Origin: CAZOBJ01 sp964577825
GTDB taxonomy: Bacteria > Planctomycetota > SZUA-567 > JAFGNG01
Reading direction: 5' to 3'
NCBI GenBank assembly: GCA_964577825.1
Contig: CAZOBJ010000087.1
Span: 1 to 13,603, forward strand
Length of the DNA: 13,603 nt
The notes beneath the pieces were generated by a model, which worked only from the letters and a program-made list of their open reading frames with translations, made no database searches and was not told the origin of the DNA. A program made the position numbers and the translations under genes. Shown piece by piece: positions 1 to 8,400 of this stretch. Position 1 is the stretch's first letter, and each line of letters begins with the position of its first letter.

Positions 1-84
1 ACGCGCCATACGGTACAAGTTGAGGGCAATTCTCCTTTTTGTTAGAGGCTCTAAGGGTGCAACAAGCCTTGAGTGCATTCGCAA

Positions 85-1353
85 TCAGCGCTCTCTCTCC
101 GGAGCAGGCGCGCTTCGGGCGTTATTCGCAAATAGCGCCAGCAGCCGATCCACGATTTCTTCGCCCGCTCCCGGCGGCAGGGACGTGCGGCTGCGGTCCG
201 GGGGGTCGGCCCGGTCCGGGTCCACCCCGTACCCGCCGGCCTCGTACTCCTGGCGAGTAGGCACATAACCGACCCAGCCGCCGGTATAGCCTACCAGCCA
301 CACCGGCCGGGGATGCAGGGCCTGCTTCAAGCGCAGCTGGTGCTCCACGAAGAATTCGCCGGGAACGAAGCCCACGGCCGCCGGTCCGAGGAGAAGCGCG
401 TGGATCTCCGGGCGCACTTGCCGGGAAGGATCTGTGCGATGCGCGAAGGCGAGGAGTTGCCGCCGCCAATGGAAGCTGTCAATCGGCATTGCAGCGGCCT
501 GCCGCGCCGCCTGCACGACGCCCGCGGCGAGCCGGCCGCCCATTTCCTCCATTGCTCCGAACTCGCCCCGCATACACTGCCGCGGGTGTACGTCTCCGGC
601 CGCGCCGTTGGTGAACGCGGCCAGGACGCCGGGAAAGGCCTCTTCCACCAGGCGGCAGGCTTCGCCCGGATAGTCGGCGGTGTAAAGGTCGTTGCCCGGC
701 CCCAGCGTCAAGGCATGGGCGGTGTAATTGAACAGCACCGCCTTCGGGCCGCGCGCGGCATCTAATCGCAGGACATTCAACTCTTCATCCACCGGTCCGG
801 TGGTGACTCCCTGCACATGTTCGAGGGCCATCCTCGCCGAGCCCCGCCCCTCGCGCACGCGGCGGTTGTGCGTGAGCTCCAGTTGCGCGCGGCCTCGGAA
901 GGCGGTCACTGGTTCAAGGTCCCTGGACGCCTGCACAATGCCCGCAGCGACCCGCCGCAGCATTCCTCGTATCTGCGGATCGCCGGGCCGCTTGCCGAAA
1001 AGGTACAGGGTATCCGGACCGGAGTGCGTGTGCGTGGCCGAGAGGATCACGCGGCCGCCGCCGAGCTCCGGTGCCTTTTCCGCGACCGCCCGGCGGACGA
1101 ACTCCACATCCGTGCCGTGGAAGTGCGCAACATCCGCCACACACAGGGCCACGGTTTCCCCTGCCGACACCAGGACCACGACGCGCGCCTGCAAGGGGTC
1201 GTGCGCACCCTTTGCCCGGCGCGGGATGCGGTCCGGCCTGCCGGGGACGAACGCGTCTTCCGTGGAGCCCGGCTCTCGCTTCCTCGGGAAGCAGGCAATG
1301 ATCTCCCCTGCGGGAGGCGTGATGTCAATGCGTGCTACTCCGGCTTTGAGCAT
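85..1353 (-). CDS. neutral/alkaline non-lysosomal ceramidase-like hydrolase (N-terminal-domain-only form)
   Basis: A 422-residue protein. The family hydrolyses the amide bond of ceramides with a zinc-dependent active site; many short bacterial members have no known substrate. Visible family hallmarks: an opening LKAGVARIDITPPAGE block, THTHSGP at residues 107-113 (candidate zinc-binding histidines 108/110), FNYTAHALTLG with His213, NGAAGDVHP at 249-257, PGEFF with Glu333 and a GYVPT segment around Tyr363. Classical ceramidases are about 650-700 residues, so the C-terminal Ig-like part is missing. No signal peptide is seen, so it is probably cytosolic. I chose ATG at 1351-1353 because the family homology begins there and GAGGAG lies 8 bases upstream; the frame is open further upstream but reads only antisense-like sequence. 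Its start overlaps the end of the sulfatase by 19 bases, which implies translational coupling. The true substrate may be another N-acyl or glycolipid compound. Confidence 0.88.
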   Translation of the reverse strand: MLKAGVARIDITPPAGEIIACFPRKREPGSTEDAFVPGRPDRIPRRAKGAHDPLQARVVVLVSAGETVALCVADVAHFHGTDVEFVRRAVAEKAPELGGGRVILSATHTHSGPDTLYLFGKRPGDPQIRGMLRRVAAGIVQASRDLEPVTAFRGRAQLELTHNRRVREGRGSARMALEHVQGVTTGPVDEELNVLRLDAARGPKAVLFNYTAHALTLGPGNDLYTADYPGEACRLVEEAFPGVLAAFTNGAAGDVHPRQCMRGEFGAMEEMGGRLAAGVVQAARQAAAMPIDSFHWRRQLLAFAHRTDPSRQVRPEIHALLLGPAAVGFVPGEFFVEHQLRLKQALHPRPVWLVGYTGGWVGYVPTRQEYEAGGYGVDPDRADPPDRSRTSLPPGAGEEIVDRLLALFANNARSAPAPERER

Positions 1354-2735
1354 TTCAGAAGCTCCTCGCGCTTGGCCACGAGTTCCCGGAAACGCTTGCC
1401 GCCCACCCCGTGGCTCCGGCTCGCCTGCAACTGCCTCTCGTTCGGCTGCGGGTGGCCGTGAAGGAGCGGCGAACCGGTCTGCGTCATCATCTCGCACAGG
1501 TGCCCGCGCATCTCTCGCAGCTCTGCGGCTGCGGCGGGTGTGGCCGCCAGGTTGCGCCGCTCCACCGGATCCGCTTGCAGATCGTATAGCTCCTCCGCTT
1601 CGGGGCCGGTCACCGGCAGGGGCCAGTGCTGCCACGAAGGACTCGTGAGTACGTCAAGATCGTCCAGGCGCGCCCAGCGCCCGGCCGTGAACGTGGACAA
1701 GGCCTCTCCCCGAGCGCCGGCCTTGTCTTGCGGGTCCACAGCAAAGGAGCGGATGTACTTGTGCGTGCGCGTTCGGATGTAATGGGCCGGGTCGTATGCC
1801 ACATCAAAGAACATGGCCCCGGCCACGTACTCGCGCTCGGTGTAGCCCTCTCGGCGAAGAAGCGGCAGGAAGCTGCGTCCCGGCATGTCAGCCGGCGCTT
1901 GCGCCCCGGCCAGAGCCAGCAGCGTGGGCGTGACGTCCATGTTGCTCAAGAGTTCGTCCTGCACGCGGCCGCCATCGAACCTGCCCGGGAGCCGCGTGAT
2001 CAGAGGCACGCGAATCCCAGGGTCGTAGAACGTGGCCTTGGCCCCGGGAAAGGCCGCGCCGTGGTCCGTGGTGAAGATGACGAGCGTGTTCCGATCGCGG
2101 CCGGTCCGGCGAAGCGCATCCAGCGCCGAACCGATGGCTTGGTCCAGCACGCGGATGTCCTGGTAGAAGTGCGCCAGATCCCTCCGGATCAGCTCTGTGT
2201 CGGGCAGAAAGGCCGGCACCGCTACGTCAGCCGGGCTGAACTCCGTCCGGGGTTCCCAGTCGCGATGCACCTGGGTGAAGCCGGCGTACCCGAACCAGGG
2301 GGCATCGCCGCCGCTTGCGTGACTCCTTAGAAATCCCGACAGCGCGGCGCACACGTTCCGGACATCCTTGCTGTCCTGGGAATGGATTTCGTCGTACCCG
2401 AGGGTCCGGGGGTCGCCGTTGGTCTCGTGCTGAAAGCCGAACAGGTGCGTGCGGTATCCTTGCTGCGCCAGCCTCGCGGCCAGGTGCGGCTGCTTCAGGC
2501 TCCAGCCGAAATTGGCCAAGCCCACCAGACCATTCTGGTGCGGCTGGTACCCGGTCATCAGGCCGCCGCGGCTACAGGTGCACTCCGGGCACACGGTGAA
2601 GCAGTTGGTGAAGCGCACGCCCTCGTCGGCCAGCCGGTCGAGGTTCGGGCTGGGAACCGCGCCGTGCCCGTAGCACCCGAGGAAGTCCCCCAGATCATGC
2701 GGGATGAGGACCAAGATATTCGGCGGCCGGCTCAT
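1335..2735 (-). CDS. sulfatase, N-sulfoglucosamine sulfohydrolase-like, with a variant CTCSR active-site motif
   Basis: A 466-residue sulfatase of the alkaline-phosphatase superfamily, which removes sulfate esters or N-sulfate from glycans. Visible features: RPPNILVLIPHDLGD at the N terminus (metal site, with His13-Asp14 where many sulfatases have Asp-Asp), CTCSRGGLMTG with the candidate formylglycine Cys52 and Arg56, FTTDHG with Asp224-His225, and Lys233 in GAKATFYDPG. The TDHG...K...YDPGIRVPLI and HQNGLVGL...GW blocks recall heparan N-sulfatase relatives (SulfAtlas S1_8 style), an assignment from memory. The signature motif has Cys where Pro is expected. No signal peptide. The ATG at 2735 is preferred because family similarity starts immediately and AGGGA lies 9 bases upstream; in-frame ATGs at 2756 and 2771 would add 7 or 12 residues. 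It is co-translated with the ceramidase-like gene downstream. Confidence 0.93.
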   Translation of the reverse strand: MSRPPNILVLIPHDLGDFLGCYGHGAVPSPNLDRLADEGVRFTNCFTVCPECTCSRGGLMTGYQPHQNGLVGLANFGWSLKQPHLAARLAQQGYRTHLFGFQHETNGDPRTLGYDEIHSQDSKDVRNVCAALSGFLRSHASGGDAPWFGYAGFTQVHRDWEPRTEFSPADVAVPAFLPDTELIRRDLAHFYQDIRVLDQAIGSALDALRRTGRDRNTLVIFTTDHGAAFPGAKATFYDPGIRVPLITRLPGRFDGGRVQDELLSNMDVTPTLLALAGAQAPADMPGRSFLPLLRREGYTEREYVAGAMFFDVAYDPAHYIRTRTHKYIRSFAVDPQDKAGARGEALSTFTAGRWARLDDLDVLTSPSWQHWPLPVTGPEAEELYDLQADPVERRNLAATPAAAAELREMRGHLCEMMTQTGSPLLHGHPQPNERQLQASRSHGVGGKRFRELVAKREELLKCSKPE

Positions 2736-2739
2736 GACA

Positions 2740-2895
2740 TCAGTCCCTTGCTGCATGAGTATTCCCTTCATGACCCCCTGTCAGCCCCCCCTCGCCCACC
2801 AGGCTGGATCGGGCCGCGCTGCCCTTCTCCGTCTCCAGGCACACGCAACAGAACTCCGAGCTGTCCTGGTCTTGCAACCCGAAGCTCCTTTCCAC
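2740..2895 (-). pseudogene. short coding-like frame or gene remnant just upstream of the sulfatase
   Basis: A 51-codon open frame, starting at a GTG and ending in TGA only 4 bases before the preferred sulfatase ATG. Its first two thirds (VERSFGLQDQDSSEF, then a CCVC cluster) have GC-rich third codon positions like the neighbouring genes; the last part does not. The frame is closed upstream by TAG at 2911-2913, followed further out by stretches that look coding-like only in other frames. I do not recognise the product. It may be the 3' end of a lost operon member, a small coupled ORF, or chance. Confidence 0.22.
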
Positions 2896-3300
2896 GATCA
2901 GCCTGCCGCCTTCCTAACGGACCGCGGACCCGTCCATGAAAGGATCTGACGATCGGGATGGTCCCAATGGATGCCCCGGCGCAGGGGTTCTCGCGCACCG
3001 GACCCAGGACTTTCGGCCGGGAGCAGGACCCCTCAACCACTTCGGGGCGCGAAGGGGCAACGGCACAGACGCCGACCGGCATGGTCATGCAAGCGTCCGC
3101 GGATACTGGCGCAAGCGCTGTCGCCTCCACGAGCATACTCGTCTCGAGTTTGACAGTCATGTCGCTGCGACCGTACCGCGGCGGGCACACGGTCACGACA
3201 CCGCCCCGTGGCGTCAGACACGTTCCTTCGGCCTACACCAACGCCCGGCCGCCTCGCAAGGCCGGCCGAGGTTGCCGCAAAATGCAGCGAGGACGAGACA
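2896..3300. other. gap between aminotransferase and sulfatase, no confident gene
   Basis: About 400 bases that are open in several overlapping frames on both strands, none with a recognisable domain. One minus-strand frame from 3196 and an opposing plus-strand frame from 2958 are the longest; both look like high-GC chance frames or a decayed gene. A weak inverted repeat (CCTCG...CGAGG) lies near 3252-3272, downstream of the aminotransferase stop, but it has no T-run, so I do not call a terminator. Confidence 0.4.
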
Positions 3301-4608
3301 CTAGGCGCCCGACTCCTCAGCGGCGAAATGCTCCTTCAGTCGGCCCAGATTATCGTTGGCCTTGCGGATGCCGGCCAAGACCTCGTCAAGGTAGTCCTTG
3401 CCGCCCAGGAGATGCTCGTGGCTGAGGATGACCAGCGTCTCGCGCACCGCACGCTCCACGTTCGGGAGGCGCAGGCTGGCGTAATCCTGCATGTCTTCTC
3501 GGTCGCGGTAGGGGATGGGGCTGGTGCGATCGTAGAGGTTGAGAAGCCCGGCCCGGTAGGCCGGCTCGTAGCCGCCGCCGAATTCCGCGCCCTCGGCGCT
3601 CAGCGCCTGGACGTACTGGCTGCGGTCAAGCCCTTCCGCCTTGGTGGAATCGAAGTGCAGGGTGAGTGCGTAATAGGCCTGCTCGGTCACGCGCTCGTCC
3701 CGTTCCACCACCTGCAGGGGACCGCCCATTGCCGCGAGCTTCTCGCGCAGATACGCCGCGGCTTCCTCGCGCTGGGCGTTCTGCGCTGGGAGGCGTTCGA
3801 GCCCGGCCCGCAACAGCGCGCACTGCATCTCGGTGATGCGGTAGTTGTGTCCGTAACGCTGGCCGCGCACCAACTTCGGCTTCTCGCCGAAAGACACGGG
3901 ATTGTCCGGATCAGGGGCCCAGCCCACCTGCTTGAGGGAAAACACGCAGCGATAGACCTCCTCGTCGTCGCAGGTAACCGCCCCGCCCTCGCCGGAGGTG
4001 AGGATCTTGGACTGCTGGAAGGAATAGCTCCCCGCGTCGCCGATCGCCCCGGCCCGAGTCTCGCGCCAGCGGCTCCCCTGCTGGTGGGCCGCGTCCTCCA
4101 CCACCTTGAGGCCATGCTCGCGGGCGATCTCCATGATCGCGTCCATGTCGCACATGCAGCCGTAGAGGTGTACGGGGATCACGGCCTTGGTCTTCGGCGT
4201 GATGGCCGCGCGCAGGGCCTCGGGAGCCAGGCAGCAGGTCCGCGCGTCGACGTCCGCGAACACGACGTTGGCGCCAACGTCCATGGCGGCCTGGGCCGTG
4301 GCCACCCACGTGAGCCCCGGCACAATGACCTCGTCTCCCGGCCCCACGCCCAGGGCCTGCAGGGCGCACTGGAGCGTGACCGTGCCGTTGGCCAGGCAGA
4401 CGCAGTACTTCGTGCCGATAAACTCGGCGTATTCTTTTGCAAAAGCCATCTCGTGCGGCCCCAGCCAGCTCCACTTGCCTGATAAGGCCAATTCGCTGAG
4501 CCACTCGCGCTCCCGTTGCCCCGTGACTGGCCACTGCGGGGCAGGGATGTCCACGGCCGGCCTGCCGCCCAGCACGGCCGGCTGGCTGGAAACTTCGACG
4601 CCCGCCAT
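3301..4608 (-). CDS. DegT/DnrJ/EryC1/StrS family PLP-dependent aminotransferase
   Basis: A 435-residue fold-type-I PLP enzyme. The family transfers an amino group, usually from glutamate or glutamine, to keto-sugars for surface polysaccharides or natural products, or to related cyclic ketones. Visible motifs: ANGTVTLQCAL (residues 73-83, cofactor phosphate region), PGDEVIVPGLTWVA (90-103), VIPVHLYG (143-150), VVEDAAHQQGS (169-179, with Asp172 positioned for the PLP ring nitrogen), and SFQQSKILTSGEGGA (196-210) with Lys201 as the Schiff-base lysine. Length is typical of the family and no key residue is missing. The ATG is fixed by AAGGAGG 7 bases upstream, the best ribosome binding site in the window. 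No signal peptide, so cytosolic. With a sulfatase pair downstream it may act on amino-sugar metabolism; the exact substrate cannot be read from sequence. Confidence 0.94.
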   Translation of the reverse strand: MAGVEVSSQPAVLGGRPAVDIPAPQWPVTGQREREWLSELALSGKWSWLGPHEMAFAKEYAEFIGTKYCVCLANGTVTLQCALQALGVGPGDEVIVPGLTWVATAQAAMDVGANVVFADVDARTCCLAPEALRAAITPKTKAVIPVHLYGCMCDMDAIMEIAREHGLKVVEDAAHQQGSRWRETRAGAIGDAGSYSFQQSKILTSGEGGAVTCDDEEVYRCVFSLKQVGWAPDPDNPVSFGEKPKLVRGQRYGHNYRITEMQCALLRAGLERLPAQNAQREEAAAYLREKLAAMGGPLQVVERDERVTEQAYYALTLHFDSTKAEGLDRSQYVQALSAEGAEFGGGYEPAYRAGLLNLYDRTSPIPYRDREDMQDYASLRLPNVERAVRETLVILSHEHLLGGKDYLDEVLAGIRKANDNLGRLKEHFAAEESGA

Positions 4609-4619
4609 TTTGCACCCTC
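4609..4619 (-). promoter_or_regulatory. strong Shine-Dalgarno site of the aminotransferase
   Basis: On the minus strand AGGAGG is followed by GTGCAAA and then the ATG. It decides the start codon at 4608, although the frame context would allow other choices. Confidence 0.8.
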
Positions 4620-4677
4620 CTTCAGACCAAAACTGTCAACCATTACCCGACACTTCCAAATTGAACGCTGCTCTACG

Positions 4678-4706
4678 AGAGTACTGCGAAGGGTGATGGC
4701 CGTCAA
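4678..4706 (-). promoter_or_regulatory. candidate sigma-70-type promoter for the aminotransferase
   Basis: Minus strand: TTGACG (4701-4706), a 17-base spacer, then TACTCT (4678-4683). The -35 matches consensus at 5 of 6 positions, the -10 at only 3 of 6. Transcription would start about 65-70 bases upstream of the ATG. Inferred from motif and spacing only. Confidence 0.3.
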
Positions 4707-5152
4707 CGGTCGAAAATCGCTGATGCGCTGCACCTCTGTGCGAACGCTGGACACGGTCCCATGGGGCGGTATTCGGCCCCTTTGCGTCGAGTCTACACAA
4801 GGTACACGCGTGGTCTCCAGCCATTCGGATGTCGCCAGGCCCACGTGCTCGGTGGCCTGTTCGATCTCGGAGTGCAGGCGCGCGGCGATGGACGCTCGAG
4901 GCATGGTCTCGCCTGCCTGCCAAGAGGAGCACCCGCCATGGTAGTCCAGGGGGGCCCAACCAGGGCAAGGCCGAAAAGATTCCGAGAATTCTTCCCAAGG
5001 CGAGCAGAGGCGTGGGCGTGGCGGCGCCGCGTCAAGCGGAGAGCAGGTATCGCGCAGCGCTTCCGAGCAAAGCTTCACGCTTCACCTCTCAAGGTCCGCG
5101 GCAACGGCGACAATGGCGAGCACCGCAGGGCCCAGGCGTTGTGCAGAGGGGG
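4707..5152. other. gene-poor divergent intergenic region
   Basis: Part of the 658-base spacer between the minus-strand aminotransferase and the plus-strand secreted-protein locus. Open frames exist on both strands but none carries a recognisable domain, convincing start or ribosome binding site. Apart from the two candidate promoters near its ends I see no clear structured element. Confidence 0.4.
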
Positions 5153-5181
5153 TTGGGGGCGTCTCAGACCCGTGCTAGCGT
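5153..5181 (+). promoter_or_regulatory. candidate promoter for the secreted-protein locus
   Basis: TTGGGG (5153-5158), a 17-base spacer, then an extended -10, TGC followed by TAGCGT (5176-5181). It sits about 85 bases upstream of the short signal-peptide ORF. The -35 is weak; the extended -10 is the main support. Confidence 0.28.
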
Positions 5182-5266
5182 CGGGTTCGGAGCCGGTGAG
5201 GGAGCGTCGGCTTGGAACACGGGCCAGACAAGACGTGGATAGAGGCTAAGTTCGAGGAAATTTGCG

Positions 5267-5398
5267 ATGCGTAGCCGAGTCGGTGTGTCTGCGGTGGCGT
5301 GTGCAATGGCCGCGTGCTGGGCGGCCGGGGCGTTCGGATTCACCGAGGACTTGAACCCGCACGAGTACTTCCGCGGCCGGGACCTGGAGATGCCCTAG
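5267..5398 (+). CDS. 43-residue signal-peptide-bearing small ORF, possibly a truncated secreted protein
   Basis: ATG is preceded by GAGGAA at 7 bases' spacing, a good ribosome binding site. The product starts with MRSRVG, continues as a hydrophobic Ala-rich helix to about residue 23 with AGAFG as a plausible signal-peptidase region, and leaves a mature tail of only about 20 residues (FTEDLNPHEYFRGRDLEMP) before TAG. It lies 94 bases upstream of the large secreted protein, in a different frame. It could be a genuine small exported peptide, an upstream leader ORF, or the surviving 5' end of a second large secreted gene whose remainder was deleted. I know no family for it. The start signal and signal peptide are seen directly; function is unknown. 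Confidence 0.5.
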   Translation: MRSRVGVSAVACAMAACWAAGAFGFTEDLNPHEYFRGRDLEMP

Positions 5399-5492
5399 CG
5401 CCCGACCCTTGCAAAAACCTCGTGGGGCGGTAGCCTAGGGATCCGTGGAGAGCTGGCAGTCTTTCTTCCGCTTCCGGAGAGGGGCAACGCAA

Positions 5493-8400
5493 ATGGTTCG
5501 CATCGAACTTGTGGGACTACTCGTACTGGGCCTGCTGGCCGTGCCCGCGTGGGCGGGCGAAGGAGCACACGACCCGGGCGCAAGGACGCAGGGCGAGCTG
5601 TACACGGCCAAGGCCCTGGAGCTCCCGCCCATGGAAGAGACGTACCCGATCTCGCCCGCGGAAGCTGTGGCCAAATTCACGGTGTTTCAGGGCGTGGAGG
5701 ATGTTGAGCGCCAGGGCGCGACGCTCCGATTCCGGGTCACCGCGGACAGAGCGACGCTGGGCTGGGGCAATTTCGACGGTGAGGAACCCTTCACGGAGCG
5801 CACTCACCTGTGGCCCATGTTCTTCCAGGTGCGGTTCGCCTGCCGCCAGCTCCAAGACACAGAGACCACGCTCACGCTGCGATTTCGCAACGACGGCCAG
5901 GTGCAGCGCACTCCCGGCCCGGTCCAGCATGAGCTTACGGGCATCGAGTGGAACGACCTCGCGTTTCAGCGCAGCGTATGGACGCCCAACCAGGCCACCA
6001 GCCCGGATGCGTTCGGCCTGACGATCCGAGGCGCCCAGGGGCGCACGTTCGAGCTGCGCGACCTCGCGTTTGTGCGGCCCAAGAGGCAGGGATACTTCCG
6101 CAAGGAGGTCAGCCTGCCGGACAAGGAGGTTTGGCGCGCGCCCGCGACCATCGGGAACATGTCCCTTGTGCACGTGAACGGCCAGCCCCTGCCTGACCCG
6201 AGCCCGGTCTTTCCGCGGCCCGTGGACGTGGGCGCCATGCGGTATCGCACGAAGAAGATGGACTTGGCCGACTACCTGCGGCCCGGAGAGAACTGCGTCG
6301 GCGTGTGGGGTTGGCGCGTCGGCGCGCATCCGCCGCACCTGTATCTTCAGTGCCGTGTGATCTTTGTAGACGGCACGAGCATGCGGCTGGACACGGATGC
6401 CACCTGGCGCTGGTCTCGCACCGCCGCCGACGGGTGGGATGAAGCCGGGTTCGACGACACGGACTGGCAACAGGTCCGCGACGAGGATGAAGAGGTGCAA
6501 GAGGGCGACGCGGTCGCGAAGTCGCACTGGTACTTCCACTTCAAGGGTGACACGGACCGGCCCGCGGACGAGAGCCGCATGCGGCTCGACAACCCGCGCG
6601 ACCAGCGGCTCTTTTTCCTGGACACGCGGCCCGTGGTGGCGCGCGTGCGCGTGCCCGCGGGCCTGGCTAAGCGCGACCCGGCCGTAAGCTGGGAGCTCTT
6701 GCGCTACGAGTATCCGGACACCTTGACTTCGGTGACCGATGCAGGCGCGCGAGGCGACGGCGTGCAGCACGAGTACCAGGAAGCCGGCGATGACCTCGTG
6801 TACCTGTTGGACCTGGGCCGACTGCCCCGCGGGATCTACACCGCCCAGACGCGGCTCGTGCTTGACGGCGACACGGTCGAGACGCGCATCCGCGAGCCGT
6901 TGGTCGTGTATGGCCGCCTGCCAATGAACTCTGCGCCGGCGACCTCGTACGAGTCTGGCATGGATCTCGTGGAAGAGCGGGTCATCGACTACACGGAGCC
7001 GGACACCTATGAGTGGATGGAGGTGGACGCCAGCACCGTCCCGCCACGGCACTCGGACTATGAAGATGCCGAGCGCGCCCCGGTGACCGAGGCGCGGATT
7101 GTGGAACGAAACGGGCTCACCTACCGGGAGACGCGCGCGCATTCCGGCGCCCAATTCAGCGTGAAGCTCACCTTCGACCACCCGGGCGACTGGTACTTGA
7201 TGAAGCTCGAGTACCCGGACGACCGAGAGCGTTGGATGGGGGTCTCGTGCACGAGCCGGTGGCGCGGCAAGACGAGCTACGCCCGACTGGGCCCCGCGGT
7301 CATCACGGGGTTCAAGTTCCCGGTCTCCGGCCGGATGCGCGAGCTCAAGTGGCTCTATCGGCCCGACCCGGGGCCGCATGCGGTGAACGTGATCAGCTCT
7401 CAGCGCGACAACACGGCCGCCGCCGCCCGGCTGCGCGTGTATCACATCGAAAACGGATTGCCCGAGATGGAGGGTTACCAGAGCGGCGCGCGACGCATCG
7501 GCATCCTGACGGAGAACGACAACCCCGTCAATGGATTCGGGAACGTGTTCGGCGTGATGCGCGAAGACAAGTCCGCGGTGGATTCCAGGACTTCAGCCTC
7601 GCTCAATCAGGACCCGGTGATCCCAGCCTGCAGAGAGCTGTCTTGGAACCTGGGCACGTCCGAGGCGTATGCGCAGTACCTGCGCTGGACCGGAGAGAAC
7701 GCGTCCGTGATGGGCGTGTGGCAGTATAGCGACGGCAATCGGGCATACGCGCCTGACTGGGGCATGGACATGAGTCGGCTGTCCACGGACCTGCGCGACA
7801 CGGCCGCGCGGGTGCTCAGCGCCAACAGCGTCGCCCCGATCCCCAGCATTGAGTTCTGCTATCAGTTCGAGCTCATGCGCCGCAAGGGCATGTACAATGA
7901 CGGCCAGGTGGCCCTGGGCGCGGACACCGGGATGCTGGTGGACGGCCGCGGTCGGCAGATCAAGAGTTCCCTGGGCCAGCTGAACTTCATGCACCCGGAC
8001 GTGGCCGAGGTCCTGCACGCGATCGCCGCCGACGTCGCGCGCAAGTGGCAGGACGTGCCCGACTTCTCTGGCATCAACTATACGGCGTTTCTCACTCCCA
8101 ACTTCTCGATTCCCACCCTGTCCGGGTATTCGAGCCGCGGGAGCTTGACCTACTTGGCTTCGAGCTATGACGACGTGTCGATTCGCCGCTTCCAGGGGGA
8201 CACCGGCGTGTCTGTGCCGGGTGCGGCCGAGGACCCCGGGCGGTTCCGCAAGCGCTACGAGTTCCTGACGGCGCCAGACATGCGCGAGCAGTGGGTCTCC
8301 TGGCGGTGCGAGAAGATGCGCGCCTTCTTCCGCGACGCTCGCCGCCGCGTGCGCGAGGTGCGTCCTGACCTGGACATCTTCGCCAGCCTGTACGTGGATG

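Noticed and set aside
42..54. TTAGA/TCTAA hairpin downstream of the ceramidase-like gene as a terminator
   Set aside because: Five-base stem only, and on the minus strand it is followed by an A-run, not a T-run.
728..1648. 306-codon plus-strand open frame opposite the ceramidase/sulfatase genes
   Set aside because: Antisense to two recognisable proteins; low-complexity Arg/Ser/Pro-rich product typical of high-GC shadow frames.
3208..4482. 424-codon plus-strand open frame opposite the aminotransferase
   Set aside because: Codon-register antisense of a clearly functional DegT-family gene; no domain of its own.
4761..5249. 162-codon plus-strand frame in the divergent spacer
   Set aside because: No ribosome binding site, no recognisable domain, Arg/Gly-rich composition expected from chance in GC-rich DNA.
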